Shown: positions 1 to 14,200, counted from the stretch's first letter. The stretch: DNA of 64,000 bases from Rhizoclosmatium globosum (GCA_002104985.1 MCGO01000011.1:496001-560000), one strand, 5' to 3'. Numbers and translations are program-made. The notes: generated by a model not told the origin, from the sequence alone.

Positions 1-3000
1 CTGTAGCTCCAGTCCCCTGTGAAACAGCTGCAGTGATCCAATCCGTCAATCATACCCTGAGGACACTTGTACAGTTGAGGTACTATACTGAACTGCGTTT
101 CACCCTCCAGATTGTTTTCAACATTGTGTCTGCGCACGGAAATAATGCGATTTCGAATCGCAATCAAGGCAGACCCAGCTGGATGAATGAACCCAAACTG
201 AGATTCAAAAGAGGCCAGAGCTTCATGGATGGTCATACTGTCAATAGTATCCAAAAAGGATTGACAAATAAGTAGCGACTGTGATGTACTCAAGAACCTA
301 TCATAAGCACGAGCAAACAAACGATAGCGTGGCCTCAGGGTGTTGGGAATAAACGATGTGCTGCCATCAACGTAGATAGAACCTTGAGGTACTTTGACGC
401 GGGTCAGAGACAAAGACTCCTATTACGAAACAATAATAATGTGGTTAGAATCAAGATGAGAGACATTTCGCTAAACTCACCATTGGTACTGGATCTGAAG
501 GAGGATCCTCTTCAACATCATCTGCACCATCATCTTCCATTTGTCTCTTTCCTTTCCCTTTCGTCACTTTCCCTTTCGTCGCTTTTGCTTTTGCTTTCGC
601 CTTCACTGGTTTTGCAGGTGGGTTTGACTCTTTTGCTTTCTTGTTCCCTTTTCCAGAAGCTGAAATGAATGGAGCCGTACTGTAGCCAAGATCCAAATCT
701 GCCAGGTCTTGCTCGAGCTCAAACAGATCAACAGAATCAAAGCTGTTCAGATTCAAAGTTGTGGTTCCGATCAGCAAATCTTCCAGTCCGTTATCAGAGT
801 CCACATCCGAATCCACCTCCGAGTCCACCTCCAAGTCCACGTCTGAGCCCACGTCTGAGTCCACCTCCAAGTCCACCACACCCAAGTCCAAGTCAGAGTC
901 ATTGGAGTCATCGAAACCAAATCGCTGAAACCAGTCAAGTAGTTCGGAATCAATGTCACTGACCTTATCATCAAGAGTTAGATTCAACAGAGCATCAATC
1001 AAGATATTACCTCTCCGTCAGCCAAAGATTCAGGGTCGGAATTGTTACACGTTGAGGGTTCACTTTCCGTCTCTGAATCAGACACAATAAACGAAACATA
1101 TTCTGATATTTGAGCCGGAGGAGCAGACAGTGTGGACACAAGGCCTGACTTGGCTTCCACGGTTTGAGACAAGGCAGAAGAAATAGAAGTCGCATCAAAG
1201 CCAGACATTTCGATTGGGGCGGATTCAGGCAACGGAGAAGCAGTCAAAACAGAAATAGAACTTGTTTCGCTTTCGACTGCACCAGAAGTGGCTAAAGTGT
1301 TGGACCTCAGTGGGACAGTCGTCTCTTCGTCAGACTGATAATCTATTTGGTTCAGATTCTTTGGTGTTGGTGTTGCAGCTACGTCGAGGTAATCACCGCG
1401 TGACATAGTCGCAGAAGAGTCGCCGACGTTGAGATCAGAATCCTAAAAAACCAGTGAGACAACACTATTTCGAGCACAAAAAAGAAAAAACTTACAGTTG
1501 TGGATGATTGGCGGGAATAATGGAAGGGGCGACGACCTCGGCGAGAATATGGCTGGATTGGGCTGAAACTTGGGACAGATGAACCAGCCACTGATGAACC
1601 ACTAAGAGATGGAAGCTCATTGGACTCATCACGAAGAGGAACAGACGGTGGTTCTTGACTTTCGACGGGTGATGCATCAGTACTGGATGAACCAACTTTT
1701 TGGCTAGGGTCAGTACTTGAGTACATATTATCGGCTCCTCCAGGTAGTTTCCCAACAAATCTGATAGTGGAGTCAACAACGAGATTATACGCTAAATTAA
1801 AAATGTTAGATCACATCTAAACAAAACATCACAAACGTACACGATAGTAAATGAGAGTCATCCATATACTGTCCTCCAAAGACCAACTGAAGCGAAAAAG
1901 CATTCGCAACATTTCTGGACTGGACGAGATAATTTCGAAGCTCGAGAACAGTGGCGTCTTGCCGAATCTCGACAAACAAATGCTTCCCGTCCAGCAATTT
2001 GACAAAGAACGCCAGGACTTGAGTCAAAGACGTATTGAAGCTTGTTTTAATAATAGCTTGTTTTTCCATCACACTTGGTGCAGCATCTGAAGCTTCAAAG
2101 AGTGCCAGTGCAAGTGCGGGTGATGGAATCCAATCATGATGCGACATGGATTGCAAAGAGAACCAGGATGCGTTTGTTTTGATTACAGTCTTGGACTGGA
2201 GTTGCTGGACGAGTGTTGGTGGCGGAGGCGGAGTTGGTGGAGGAGGAGGTTCTGGTGGAAGACTGTGGCCCTGAGGTATGGTATTGGCAGCGTTACGTGA
2301 GTCAACAACCTCGAGTGGAATTGAAAAACCTATAAAAGTATAATGGATGAGAAATAGTGCAAAGAGTTTGTGTCGAATAGTTACCAAGTTCAGAAAGCAT
2401 ACGTGGTAGAATGAAGTCAATCAAGGTGATTGGTTCATACGGTGGCAAATAAAGCCTTCGTTTTTTGATGACTAAAGACGGGATTGGTGGAGTTGTGACA
2501 ACAGACGATATTGAGTGACGATGTAATGAAGCAGACAGCCAATTCAAGGACGGGTTATCATCCATTGCAGAATGACAGGTGGGAGGACACCATGAAGAAG
2601 ATAATTGAGGATTCATGTCCGAGAACCAAATCCCAGAATAGCGATGACTCTTCTTTGTAGATGGAATCTTCGGTTGGCCTGACGTCGTCTGTGACAGACG
2701 AGGATTTGGAGACGCAGTGTTTGGAATCATGAAAGGATTCAAAATGACTGAATCGGACTGGTTGGAAGCAGGAATTGGAGTGGAGGTCTTGGTGGTATTT
2801 GATGGGCTGTGTGGCCTTGGACGTGATGCAAGACGAACAAGAGTACTGGGATTTAGACCGAGGCCTGACCCAACAATTAGCTCTAGACACCTTAAATGAA
2901 TTGAATCTTACCTGAGAGTGTTGCACCAGATGTTAATCGCTTCCAGTGTCGGCCAGGTCGATACAGTTGGAGGCCTTCAACTGGGAGGCCAACAGCCGCA

Positions 3001-3906
3001 GATGCAGCCTGCTTTGCTTCCAGCACAGTTGAATCGTTGGAGACAAGAACCATAACGATTGATCCATTTGGTACGATAACAGATAGATAGAACTTGTCAT
3101 CAACGGACAGCGGCTTCAACGGCACTGATAACCAACTGCAACTGGACAGCCAAGAGTAGCAGACATACTTGATGAGATCCAACGGCCCGCCAATAATAAA
3201 GCCACAGAAGACCAGTAGTGAGTAGAACGGGAGAACAAGGTTCTCATAACGAGCAAGTAACTCAGCAACACGAATCTCCTGGATAAGTCGTTCGTAGCCA
3301 GAGAGAAGCTCCACCAGTTGAGCCAGCTTCAGTTCTTTAGCCACGGCCTTGAGACTCCTCTTGGCCCAAGACTTGTGTCGGCGATGTTCTTTCCTTCTCC
3401 GTTCGGATTGGGCAGGTCCAAAGAGAGGATGATTTCTCAACCATTTTGAGTGGAACTTGAACTGGAGACGCAGTGAGTTCTGGAATAGAAATCTTTCCCA
3501 AACAAGTAGGAAGAATGGAAGAGGGCATGAGATGGACACGGAAAGGAGTGACGAGATAGAGAGTTTCAAGGTGATCTGGGGAAAGGAAAAGACAAACGTT
3601 AAGAAATGCGAATCAAGAGGACACAAGAATCGTACCTGCGTGTCCACAAGTGGAAGACAGATTGAAGCAAAGAATCCTCCCACGGTGGTTGGCGACCAGT
3701 GTTTGAAACCCCTGATTACATTCACATGGACAATGGACGTCAAACACCGACAAATGATGAGCGAGAGACCACGGAACGAATAGGATACTATGTGTCAATA
3801 TTGTCAGTAATGCTTATTGCGATTCAGGAGACACGACACACCTCCAGCAGTAAAGACCTTCGAAAGGACAGCAAAGAGAGCGGCAACGGAGAAACAGAAT
3901 AGCATC
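1..3906 (-). CDS. Large ubiquitin-like-domain protein with hydrophobic N-terminus (3' end beyond window)
   Basis: Not recognised as a named family. The first exon (start at 3906) encodes a hydrophobic leader MLFCFSVAALFAVL, followed by more hydrophobic stretches (around 3180-3260) and a basic patch SERRRKEHRRHK. A possible first ubiquitin-like fold lies at about 2930-3090. A clearer one is at about 1740-2010: it carries a DSHLL...YNL element and ends in the ubiquitin-like STIRFVGKLPGGAD across an intron at about 1800. After it come proline, Ser/Thr-rich and acidic segments, an Asp-Ser/Val-Asp repeat at about 780-890, and a basic KAKAKATKGKVTKGKGK tract. An intron at 420-480 joins in frame to a C-terminal part that contains cysteines and runs off the left edge. 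At least eight introns are inferred. Similarity to ubiquitin at the YNL...STI element is seen; membrane location and function are inference. Confidence 0.6.
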
Positions 3907-4548
3907 GTTTGAGTCTATTTGGCTATTTAGTATCAGTGCTTAAATCAAGAAAAAGAGGAAAGGCATGGTAGGAATTAGGCGTAGATTGCCTCTGCAAGGT
4001 TCCACTCCTTCACCAACAACAAACATTTGACACAACCACAGATTCATAGGGAAGGAGGAGTGAATAACCGATGGTATCAAGAGGAATTGAAGGGTGAGAT
4101 ATGGGCAGATGGGATCGTAATCAAATTGAGTGGGGGACGGTGGTCCAGACCAATGACAATCCAGATCACGGAATGAGAGGATGCCGTAAGATCGCAGAGG
4201 ACTCAAGGTGAACAAACAGTCCTCAATCAACGACAACTATCGCTCGCAGCTTTAAGAAGGGAAGGGAAGGGAAGGGACGAAGGGGAAAAAGGGGATTCAC
4301 TTGCAAGCGTTTGTTCAAATTTGTGAGGATTTTCAAAATTTGTCTCCCTTATTGAAAAGGAAGAGGAAAGAGAATGAACAGAAAATACGTATTTCTATCC
4401 ATTCTTCAGTTACATGTTGTTTTGTGGTTCATGGCGTTTGTTGAGACAAAACAGAACGGCTTGAATCCATTTTGGAAAACATTCAAGAAACGTCAATATT
4501 TCGCTGATAGCAGGAACAATTTCTATCATTGGGTATAATTTTTTAGTA
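3907..4548. other. Intergenic stretch with a purine-rich tract
   Basis: No convincing gene. A minus-strand open frame at 3940-4236 (98 codons) resembles no family I know and lacks introns or flanking signals, so it is not called. A GAAGGGAAGGG-type purine tract lies at about 4255-4290. The stretch follows the broken FKBP fragment and would contain that fragment's missing C-terminal exons if it were intact, but none were found. Confidence 0.4.
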
Positions 4549-4884
4549 TCACGAATGTTGCGTGTTTATGGCTCCATCTTTGCGGGTGTAAGTGTATTCT
4601 CCTTCTTGAGTACAATGGAACTTTCGTACCTTCATTATGAATTTGGATCCATCGGCCCAAAGAGTACCAGTGTAGTGCATTGAAAGCTTATCTCCGTTTT
4701 GAGACTTTCTTGGGCATTCGGCTGCTGGAATTCTTTTCAAAACACCTTGTTCAATATGTTAGTGTCGTCATCAGTTTTTTTTAAACAAACCAATCTGGAG
4801 TGACTTCGGGGTTTTCTTGGCAGGTGCTTCCGCCATGACGCCCATAATGCATAGTGCTGAGACAATGATGGATGAGATCTGCAT
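4549..4884 (-). pseudogene. N-terminal half of an ER-type FKBP prolyl isomerase
   Basis: FKBPs of this type catalyse proline cis-trans isomerisation in the secretory pathway. From ATG 4884 the frame gives a signal peptide (MQISSIIVSALCIMGVMAEA), then, across a short intron at about 4741-4790, LQIGVLKRIPAAECPRKSQ and GDKLSMHYTGTL, the typical start of FKBP2/FKBP14-like domains. After DGSKF the homology stops: the next codons give IMKVRKFHCTQEG and a stop at 4549. The expected FDSS...GQVI.GW core and C-terminal strand are not found downstream. The matching C-terminal half lies upstream on the same strand (4959-5122). It could be a truncated duplicate or a misassembly. Confidence 0.6.
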
Positions 4885-4958
4885 GATTGTGGTTTTGGGT
4901 GGTGATTTCTGATTGGTTACTTGGGACTCTATTTATTTCATTTGACAAGATACATAAT

Positions 4959-5122
4959 TTAAAGCTCTGTTCCCTTCTCATCCTCGCTCTGCTTCGTCTC
5001 CTCCTCTTTCGGGTTCTCTTTGTTGGAGTAGGGAACAACCTTCAGTAATTCAACTTCATACACAAGATCCGTGTTGGGTGGGACAGAAATATCGAATCCA
5101 TGGTAACCGCGAGACCCGAAAC
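4959..5122 (-). pseudogene. C-terminal exon of an ER-type FKBP prolyl isomerase
   Basis: This exon opens after an acceptor at 5123 and reads GFGSRGYHGFD, then VPPNTDLVYEVELLKVVP, the last strand-forming part of an FKBP domain, then an acidic tail ending in KGTEL. That tail resembles a weak ER-retention signal and suits the signal-peptide half found at 4549-4884. The preceding short exon is possibly at about 5178-5200 (NPSQLG joins in phase), but the rest would have to overlap the first exons of SZT2 on the other strand, so a complete gene does not fit. Identification of the C-terminus is good; the gene structure is unresolved. Confidence 0.55.
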
Positions 5123-5243
5123 CTGTCGTATAATGTGAACTTGAGTGTTTACTTCAGGCTTTGTCTGAAACACAAACCTAATTGACTTGGATTGGACAAC
5201 TCCTTCATTCATTATATAATAAATCGCATTTAAATTCTTTGTG

Positions 5244-8200
5244 ATGCGGGACATCACAGCCATTGCCCTTCTGTGGCAGATTGACCACAAGACGGGCGTC
5301 ACGTCCACACGCGCCGACAAACACAGCTGGATTCTGCAGAATTTATACAAACCAGTGACGGGGGCGCAGCTGCTTGCGGTACAGTGACAGAGACAGTTGA
5401 TGATGAAGTGTTGCTGACCCGCCGCAGGATCCGTACTTCAAAGTCCTCGATCTTTCAACTGAAAAGAACGTGTTTGACTGGGACAATGGCTGTCTGACCG
5501 AAGAAACGCTGCCAAAGGGCGATACTTCGGTTCGGCCCTCAACTCCAACAAGTGGTCTCAAGGGCGAGGTGTTTCGCATTACACCCGCAACTAGAATCTA
5601 TTCAATGTCTCAAAAATATCGTGTTGCTATTGTAGTGGATGTATCTGCGTCGATGCGTGTCGTTGATGTGGATGTCAGCGGAATGAACCGAGTGCTGATT
5701 CCCCTCTGTTTTGAAACGTGAGGACTCAATTCAAATTCTACGGTCAAATTGAGTGTTATGATTAGCCTCTGTAACTGTCTGGATGGAATGAGCCGTCCAT
5801 ACGCCATCAAAAACTCTTGGACTGGGGAAACTCATGAGGTGGGCTGTAATTAGAACGGTGTATGCCTAAATCAGATTATAGGTTCATCCTGAAATATATG
5901 TAACTATTATCGCTAAAGCCGGCGCATCGATGGGTTATCGGCCGGATCTGTCACCTCGTGCACATTCTTATATTTCGCGACATCCCATTCATGTGATATT
6001 ACAGGACGTGCAAGTAAATAGCAGCAATTTGTTCAGTGGTAAGTTTATCTTCTCATATTTTTGTGATTATTAAACCATGTAGTTTCTGAGTGGATTTACA
6101 ACAACCTGAACGCATACGAGAACGAAATGATTGCTTTACGTCATATGGATGATAAAAATGGACCATTAGAGCATCAGAATCCATCTTCAGTCTCTATGGC
6201 TCCGACGCCATCAGTGCCTTCTCAAGTATCTGTAACATCCTTCGAATCATTCCAAAAGTCGGCCCTGTTTACAGAACCCGCGCCTCTTAATACTTTGGAA
6301 CATGGCTTACTTGCATTACGTCTTTTACCACTTGATTGTAAGCCAGTGTTAATCGTCCTTACTGATGGCGTTTCAATGAGTTTGATGAAGGGAGACTTTA
6401 TCTATCGCGATGTGTGTCGCAGATTAGCAAAGGACACCGTTCATGTGACAATCATTCAAGTGGGATCAAATATGGGATTCTACCCAGGAGTCAACTTTGG
6501 ATATGGTGAGAGTTCACTTGCTCAACAATACATTTTTTGACTCGCTTCTAGTCCCAGACAACGAAGCTCTGCGCTTCCTTGCATTGACTGCATTTGGAAA
6601 GTTTATCTATTCCTCTGATTGTCATTACTTGGATCCTGCCATCTTTGGTGAAGAATCAGCTCCCCAACCCGAGAGTACACCGTCGCCAAACTTCTACCAT
6701 CGAAATATTCTGTTTCGTGAAACCCATTTGCAGAAATCCAAGAAGGTGGAATTGTACCGTTATGTTGTTGGCCCTGAACGTCCTGTGGATACACCCAGAA
6801 TCAAATTCATAAACTCCAACACGGAATCCAGTCTCGCACTTGATCCTGAAAACGAGTATGAGGAGATTGTTTTTCCATGGAACACGAAGAGTCTTCCACC
6901 AGTTGTCGGCGAAATTCTTTGTGGATTTAAAGACTACACTATTGAGAGCACGGATTTAGCGGGTTTGATTCACACAAGGCTATTGGAGGGATTTGCAGTC
7001 AAGAGTGTTCATGTTGGAGGTGGTGGTTCAAAGAAACAGAGCCAGGCTTCGACGGTCACAGGGAAAAGTATTGAAAAGGTTGAAATCATCCTGATGAGAC
7101 CATGGCTTCCCAATGTCACCATCCAATATACAATCAAGGCTCGATTTGTCTTTGATACTGAGAATGTATGTTCTCCCTTCTTGTCATGGGCTGTGGAAGG
7201 AAAGGCACCTCGTATTGAACTCAATATTCTTGCACACCATTCATTTGCCCTTAACTTTGTCAACGTTGAAGGTGGAAATATCACGAACGATCGCTTACTG
7301 AAGCTGCACAACTATCTGCGGTAAGATTCTATTCTTCCATTGACCTTTCTGATGACAAGCGTAGTGGTATTCATGAGTCCGACGCGCTTGTGAAAATATT
7401 GATCGCGTTTAATCAAAAAACTGTCATGAATGCCATTCCCAAAGTAGATCCACGTATTTTCGCAGCCTCGATTGGTTCTCATGGATGGGGAGCCGGTGCT
7501 CCCCTGTCAAACGCTGATCAAGGAAACATCTGGAACGTCATTTGTTCGTTTATGATTAATAAGGCAGCTTCATTTGATGACTGGGACCGCGATGTTATTC
7601 TGCGGTCATCAAATCCAAATCGTGCCTTGACTGACGTATCTTCCACATATCCGTCAGGAGTATTTACGTCCCGCACAGCTGCAAAACTGAGTCAAGCAAG
7701 TGAAGGCAGTCAAGGTAGATCTAGGCTTCCTTCAGCTCTGATACATATCATGAATATATTGGCGAACCAATGGAGTTCCTTTGCAATCAACCGAAGTAAG
7801 TTTCGTTCAGGTGTTTATTGTCTAACAGTTACCAGCTACGTTTGTCAAATTCTACCCTGACGATACGTCACCAACTGGATTTGCTGTCCTGCGTCTTGTA
7901 TATGAAACGGATTGGCTTCTTTCGATTCGAATGTCATTCTTCAATGTTCCTATTGAGGGTCGTCAAAGGATGGGACGTCGCGTTTGCACAGACTTGGGGC
8001 AACTGAGTGTTCCAAGCTCGTATACAAAATCAGATGCTTCTAGTCCTGGCGTGACATACTCTCCCATCAGAATTTGTTCCAAACCGATTCGCAGGATGAT
8101 GTTGCGGTACAGATTCTCCTCAAACGAAGAATCGACAGATACTTCTAAAAACATTGAGCTGACTTCATCAATGTCCCGGGACCAAACTGCACGTCTTTCT

Positions 8201-11200
8201 ATCAATGATATTGTTACAAAGGCTGAATTGTCTGCAGTCAACGCCAACCTAATTTCGCCGGTTGGTCCTCGTTCGTATTTGCGATCATACCGCTGGATAT
8301 GGCTTGCCGACGTTAATATCTTTGAAGGTACACCAGCTGTCAGTTTTTCAAAAGCAGAGAATGTTCGCCCGATACTATCGATCCTGGATCTCGCTCTATA
8401 TTTGCTTTATTTCTCACGGCTGGAAGACGGATACCTCCTTGTATCACACTTGCAAGACTGCGTAACAATGTATCGGGAAGTCGTCGTTCAAAAGCCTGTC
8501 AAACTTTTGGATGCAGCAGGAAATGAAATCAACAGGAATCCTTTGTACGACAGTCTACCGCAGCGTCAAATTGTGTGTGGTGTTCAGTACATAATTTTGG
8601 TGGACAGAATTCAAAAGACGGTTGTAACAGAACTGTGGGTAGAACCTATCCTTCAAGGAAGCGGAGACCCAACCATCCCGCCGTGCTCAACGGACGTGAA
8701 CGTATTGTTCAAAGAGCTTCATGAAGTCATTGCAAAGGATGTGTCAGCTATTGACTCTCGTCTTATTGAAAGTCTGTACACATTCGATCGTATTCATCAT
8801 ATTGGAAGACTTGGCCTCACAGATACATCTGACACAGAGAGGAATCGAAAGTCAAAGAAGACTATTTTCCTGGTGGACTCAATGTGGTGGACACTGAGTT
8901 TCCCGGAAATATCATAGTGGAAGCGAGTGAACCAGGTCGAAAATCTGCGATAATGCAAACGAATTATGACATGGACGCAGTTTTGAGAAAAGCTGAATTT
9001 GCATCAATGCTGTATTCTCCCGTAACCGTCATCGGCTCAACTGATGAATCGAAAGACTCAAATGCGGGACCGGCATCAGGTGTTTTCAGTCCTCTTATGG
9101 CAATTAAAAGTGAAAGTGATATTGTTCTTTCACGGAACACTTCGCCAAATCTTGCGACTGATTCGGCGCGCGGTTCGGTCTCAAACGACTACATTTACAA
9201 CCGTAGAAGTTCTCAGAGTTTTGCCCTTGGAAAATCTCAGTCTGCGTCAGCGGTAACCAAGCCTGTATTGTCGATTGGTCTGTGTTGGGATACTTTAATT
9301 TCGTGCTCTCCCGTTGAGCGAACACAATTGATGCTGTACAAATTCTTTCAAATATCCATGAATTTTGTCACTGATGGAGAGGTGGCTTTCAAGAAAACCA
9401 TCCGTCGAAAGGCTTCAACTCCAAATGGAACGTTGGATATTCAAGGCATTTCCGGTCTCGATGAAAACATTCTTGAGAAAATTAACGGAGTTTTATCCAG
9501 GTCATTCACCAAATTAGAAGTTCTAACTGCTCGTTTGGAGGAAAGCATTTGCTTTGTCAAAATCCGTGACGCTGAACAGTTCATTTTGACTTTGATACCC
9601 AAGGCTATGCTGTTTGAAAGTGTTTCAAAAAAGGCTGCATTTGCTGTTACAACGTTGCAGTGCAGTAGGTTACAAGTTCATAGCAGCTCCTCAGGTCGGG
9701 AAAGATTGGCACCTATGGGATTCGACCGTTGTGCAACGAATATCAAAGACAAGTTCACTTGGAGCTCACAAATGACTGAAGCCGATACGCTGAATGTTAT
9801 TTCTGACGGTGCTATTGTGTTAAAGGGTGAAACTGGAGCAGCTGGAGCAGAAAAAGAAAACCTTGACGATTTTCATGTTTCCTCAGCCGAATACATTGAA
9901 AATTTCGTTGCGTCAGTTAATTCAGCGTATGGAAACGCCCATTGTCAAACAGTTTATGCCGCTTTGTTACAAGATATTGCCGTCAGCCCCACAGATATTG
10001 AAAAAGCTCTCTCTAGTTGCATTGAAATTGGAATCGATATTGATCTGACTTCATATTTGAACGTTCTCACCCTTCGTCATAAATCTATGAATCCAGAAGT
10101 TGTTCGGTAAGAGTGTGGTTCACGTTGTAAATGCCTTAACACTGAAACTTTCAGGCTCGAAAAAATTCACATTTTGAACTCAGTTCGATCAACGCTCAAT
10201 AAGTATTTTAAGCAAATTTTGACTGTTCCAGATCAGCAAAATATATACTTCTACAATCCAGATGATGGTGCTGATGGATGCTTGACACCAACACGACTTG
10301 ACTGCGCAGAGTCTCCCTTGTTCATTAAAACGGAATGTATCTTCAAAAAGTCGTGTTTGGGGCAAGGGGAAATTGTGCAGATTCCAGCTGTGGCTATTCC
10401 AACTTCATACGTTGTAACCGACCTAAGCTCGTGGGATATTGATGCCGTTGATGCCAGCGCATACCCCATCGACTTTACTCCCCGCGGCATAGGAACAGAC
10501 GTGAATCCTCTTCAAAGTACAGATGGCACAATCGGAATCCTCCAAATAACATGTCTTTGCTTGATGAGGCCTACCAAGTTTGATGCAGATTATGATGACA
10601 CTGCTGAAGTGTAAGCTTGATTAGTGTTAATGAACAATGAACACACACTCACGTCACTGTTAGATATGAAAAAGAACTGGATGATCCGCGGCTAATTTTA
10701 TCAAGAAGCAAAAGTTCTGCATTGTATGAAACTGTCGATCAATTGAAGTCGATTTTGGAAGATGAAATTATGAATGGGCTTCTTGAGTTGCCAATCAAAT
10801 CAGACTTCTTTACAATGGAGTACATTAAGAATTCACTATCAGCGCGACACAAAATCCCATCCAACTTTGGAGAAACAGATCTTGAAAAGAGCATCAGCCT
10901 TTCATCGAGCTGCATATGCGATTTTCCGTTGACATTTGTTCATGAAATTCCAAACTCAGAATTCGCTTCAACAGAGTTCTCAAAGTTGAAATTAGGAACA
11001 AAAAGCCTCTCCATCAGCCAAATCAAAGAATACTTCTGCATTACGGGAACCTGCGATTGGGACAACGTTAAACGTCTCAGTTTTGCTGGTGTTAAGCATG
11101 TAGCTGGTTTAGAACCTCGGCTCGATCATGGGCCATTTGGTGATGTGGTAGGAACAAACCATGGTCTTGGTATCTCACTCACAGCTTCTGTGAATGAGAT

Positions 11201-14200
11201 TCTATCAAGCTCGCATATTGTACAACAAAAGAATTGGATTCTGTTGACATTCAAGAATGATTATGCACGGGTTTGGTATTTTTCCAGATTCGCGTCTCTT
11301 GATGAAAAGCTCAATATGCTTAGTTGGGTACAAAATGCAATTCTTGATACTTGTAATCGAGTTAGCAAGATGTTACTTCTTCAGCTGCTTAAGAAGAAAC
11401 ATCGAGCGAATAGACTTTTGATTGAAAGAAGTATACATGATGAAGTTTCTGACGACGAAGATGACGACGACGATGCTTCTTCTTCTTCAAATGCTATTAC
11501 ATTTATTCCTAATCAATTTGCATGTCCCATGGTGTTTTCTCGACAATTCTCTATACATTGGCGAGTCAAACCATCGCTGGCATTGAACGCAGCCGTTTCG
11601 TCCATATCAGTTTTAGCCATTACGAACAGGAAGAATATGTTCGTTTTTGAAGCTGGTGGAATAATTGTGTACTTCAAACTTTCAATTAAGGAGGTTGAGG
11701 GCGAGTTTTCTCCCACAGATACCAGTAGAATGGGATCAATTGATGAAATCAGTTTGTCCACCGAAGCATTGAATAAGGATTCTCCTAAAACAGCTTCTCC
11801 GGTTCTTTCACGCACGCGAGGTGCGCCAATATCTTCATTTTCTGCCCACAAATCCTCAGAATCGTACTTATTGTTGGAGTTTTTCGGAGTTGATACACCT
11901 GGGCCAACAATTACTTCTGAATTTGTCACGATGATTGAATCCAAATTAAGTCTACTTACTCAACGTGAAATTGGAACATATATGTCACGAAATATGAAGA
12001 CTGTTCGGCTTACTCCCTCTGACGTGGACTTCATTCTTCCTGCAGCGTCCAAATCTCCTCAGCGAAGAGAGTTTTTCAAGATTCCAGCTGTCATAGACCA
12101 TCCATTCAAATTTCTGCTGTATCTTAAGCAAGCACTTTTGCTAAACTTGACCTCGTTGCCACCAAATGACCTCCTGAATACACTGACGGCCTACTACGAT
12201 AGAGTTTATGGAATTGCTTTTTCAGATGCAGATTTAACAAAGTAAGAGTTTGGTTGCTGTTATTGGTCAATTAATACTTCATAAAGGGATAATGCCCAAG
12301 ATATCAATTTCGGAGAAATGGCCTTGCTTTACAATTCTCTTTTAGCAAGAGGAGCTTCTAGGTTTGAGAACTCTGTTGGAGCTGGGACTGCAGTTGTTTG
12401 TCTTTCCTTGTTGAATGCAAACCGACAAGTTATTGGAACCGTTTCTGAACCGCCTCCACCAACACGTTCAAGTATCGAGCCAAACATCGCCAAAGAAGTC
12501 TATGAAACCCTTCGCAACAATTCAAACACACTTAGGTTGCGAGATTATGATTTGTGTCTCCATGATGAATGTCCTGTTATGCTCAACGTTGAGATTTGGT
12601 GGTCTGGATCAATCAACGCTGACTGTTTGTTGGATTTTGTCTTCAAGTGCTACCACGACACGATGCTGGATTATCTCGCAGAATGTTCGTTGATGTACTT
12701 CTCCAAACTTTTGTTGGCCTCAAGACCTGCCTCCTCGTTATCACAATTGGACATAGTGAAGTCTTTAGTCAATACTCCCACCCATAAAGTAGATCCGCTG
12801 TTTGGAGACTTATTCGACCAAATGTTGAATCACTTGAAGGTTGCATCATGTCTGAATAACAGCGCTGTTGAGGAATTGAGCTCGCCGATCAAATTACCTG
12901 CCACTATTATGGATGGCTTAGCAACAGAGTCTCGAGATTTGCTTATTGAAACATCGTCTGCTTTGAGTCCTGTATTGATTTCGCGAGTTTCCAGTGGTTC
13001 AGGTGTTGTGGATCTAGATCTTTATTCCAGTAAACCGAAGTCTCTTGAATCTGCCGATCGACAGATTTTGATTCTTTCTGGACTACAAGAGCTTCAAGAA
13101 ATGTATGGTAGCACTTCATCAAAACCAGATGGCCCTATTCAAAAGCCTTCAAGAAGTGGAAGCTTATCTGACACTTCTTCAGAAAGCTTGATTGGAGAGC
13201 AAGCTCGCCCAACCTCAATTAACCAAGGTGCTGATTCTCGCCGAGTAAATATGGAAAAGTCATGTTTTATAAAAACAGTGCCTTGACAAGCTCGAAAGGA
13301 TATGGAGTACGCAGCGGCTTCTTTATGATGCTAATCGAGTCCAGTAGAATTTCTGTGGCCACCTACAACTTGAATAAGTCTGCCTGCGAAGACATCTTCA
13401 ATCACATCCTCAGAATCTTGAGTTGGAACAACATTCGCATGCAGTTTTTGGAAAGCGGGTTCGGATTTGAGGGGCAACAAGAGTCATCCAAATCGAATCG
13501 GTATCAATCGCAAAAAATGGGCACTACAATTGACTATTCCAGCTCTTATGTTGGTGTTGGGGGTCTCGGACATGCTGCGATGAAACATTTCGAGAAGCGA
13601 ACACTGATGACCAACGTTCCCGAATCTTCAGATGCAGACCATTTGAGACAAATGTATAACTCAAATTCGAATTCATTGCAAAGAAGTGCAGTTGCTCTGT
13701 TGGATTCTTACGTGCGTCGTATTGGTACTGGAGAAGATTCTGTCACAGCAGGCCATTGGAGCAACACTCCAGACTATATTGCCAATCAAATTCGATCACA
13801 TGATGAATTTTGGAGAAATCCACAGAGCTCAAATTCCCTACTGGAGACTCAAAGCACTCTTTCTGCGGCAGACCTAGCAACAATTTTAAGATCTGTCCGC
13901 CTGCATTTTGTGCATTATCCGATTTTCTTTTCAAGTTTGAGAGAATCGTTGCTGGCTACAGAACATCCTTCTGAGGACTCGGAAGATGAACCAGCAACCA
14001 CATCCGAGACATGGTTTATGAGATGATCTCAAAATTCTCTGCAGACTATGTTTCATATCTCGTCTCTCTTGGCTTTGAGACTCTTAATATGGAGAACTAC
14101 AAACCAAAAGCATCAGACGAGTGGATCAGCGTTCCAAGTTTCGCAATCACGAAAGACTTACGCATTGAAGTCCCGCCTTTGTACCTTGTCAAAAATATCA

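Noticed and set aside
771..974. Trp-Thr repeat ORF on the minus strand
   Set aside because: Frame-shifted reading of the Asp-Ser/Val repeat in the ubiquitin-like protein.
5343..5810. Minus-strand ORFs opposite the SZT2 5' exons as the missing FKBP exons
   Set aside because: The translations show no FKBP core motifs, and the plus strand is clearly SZT2.
8776..8822. Apparent intron with good GTACAC and CCTCACAG ends in SZT2
   Set aside because: It has the right length to repair the frame, but the joined reading meets a stop three codons later.
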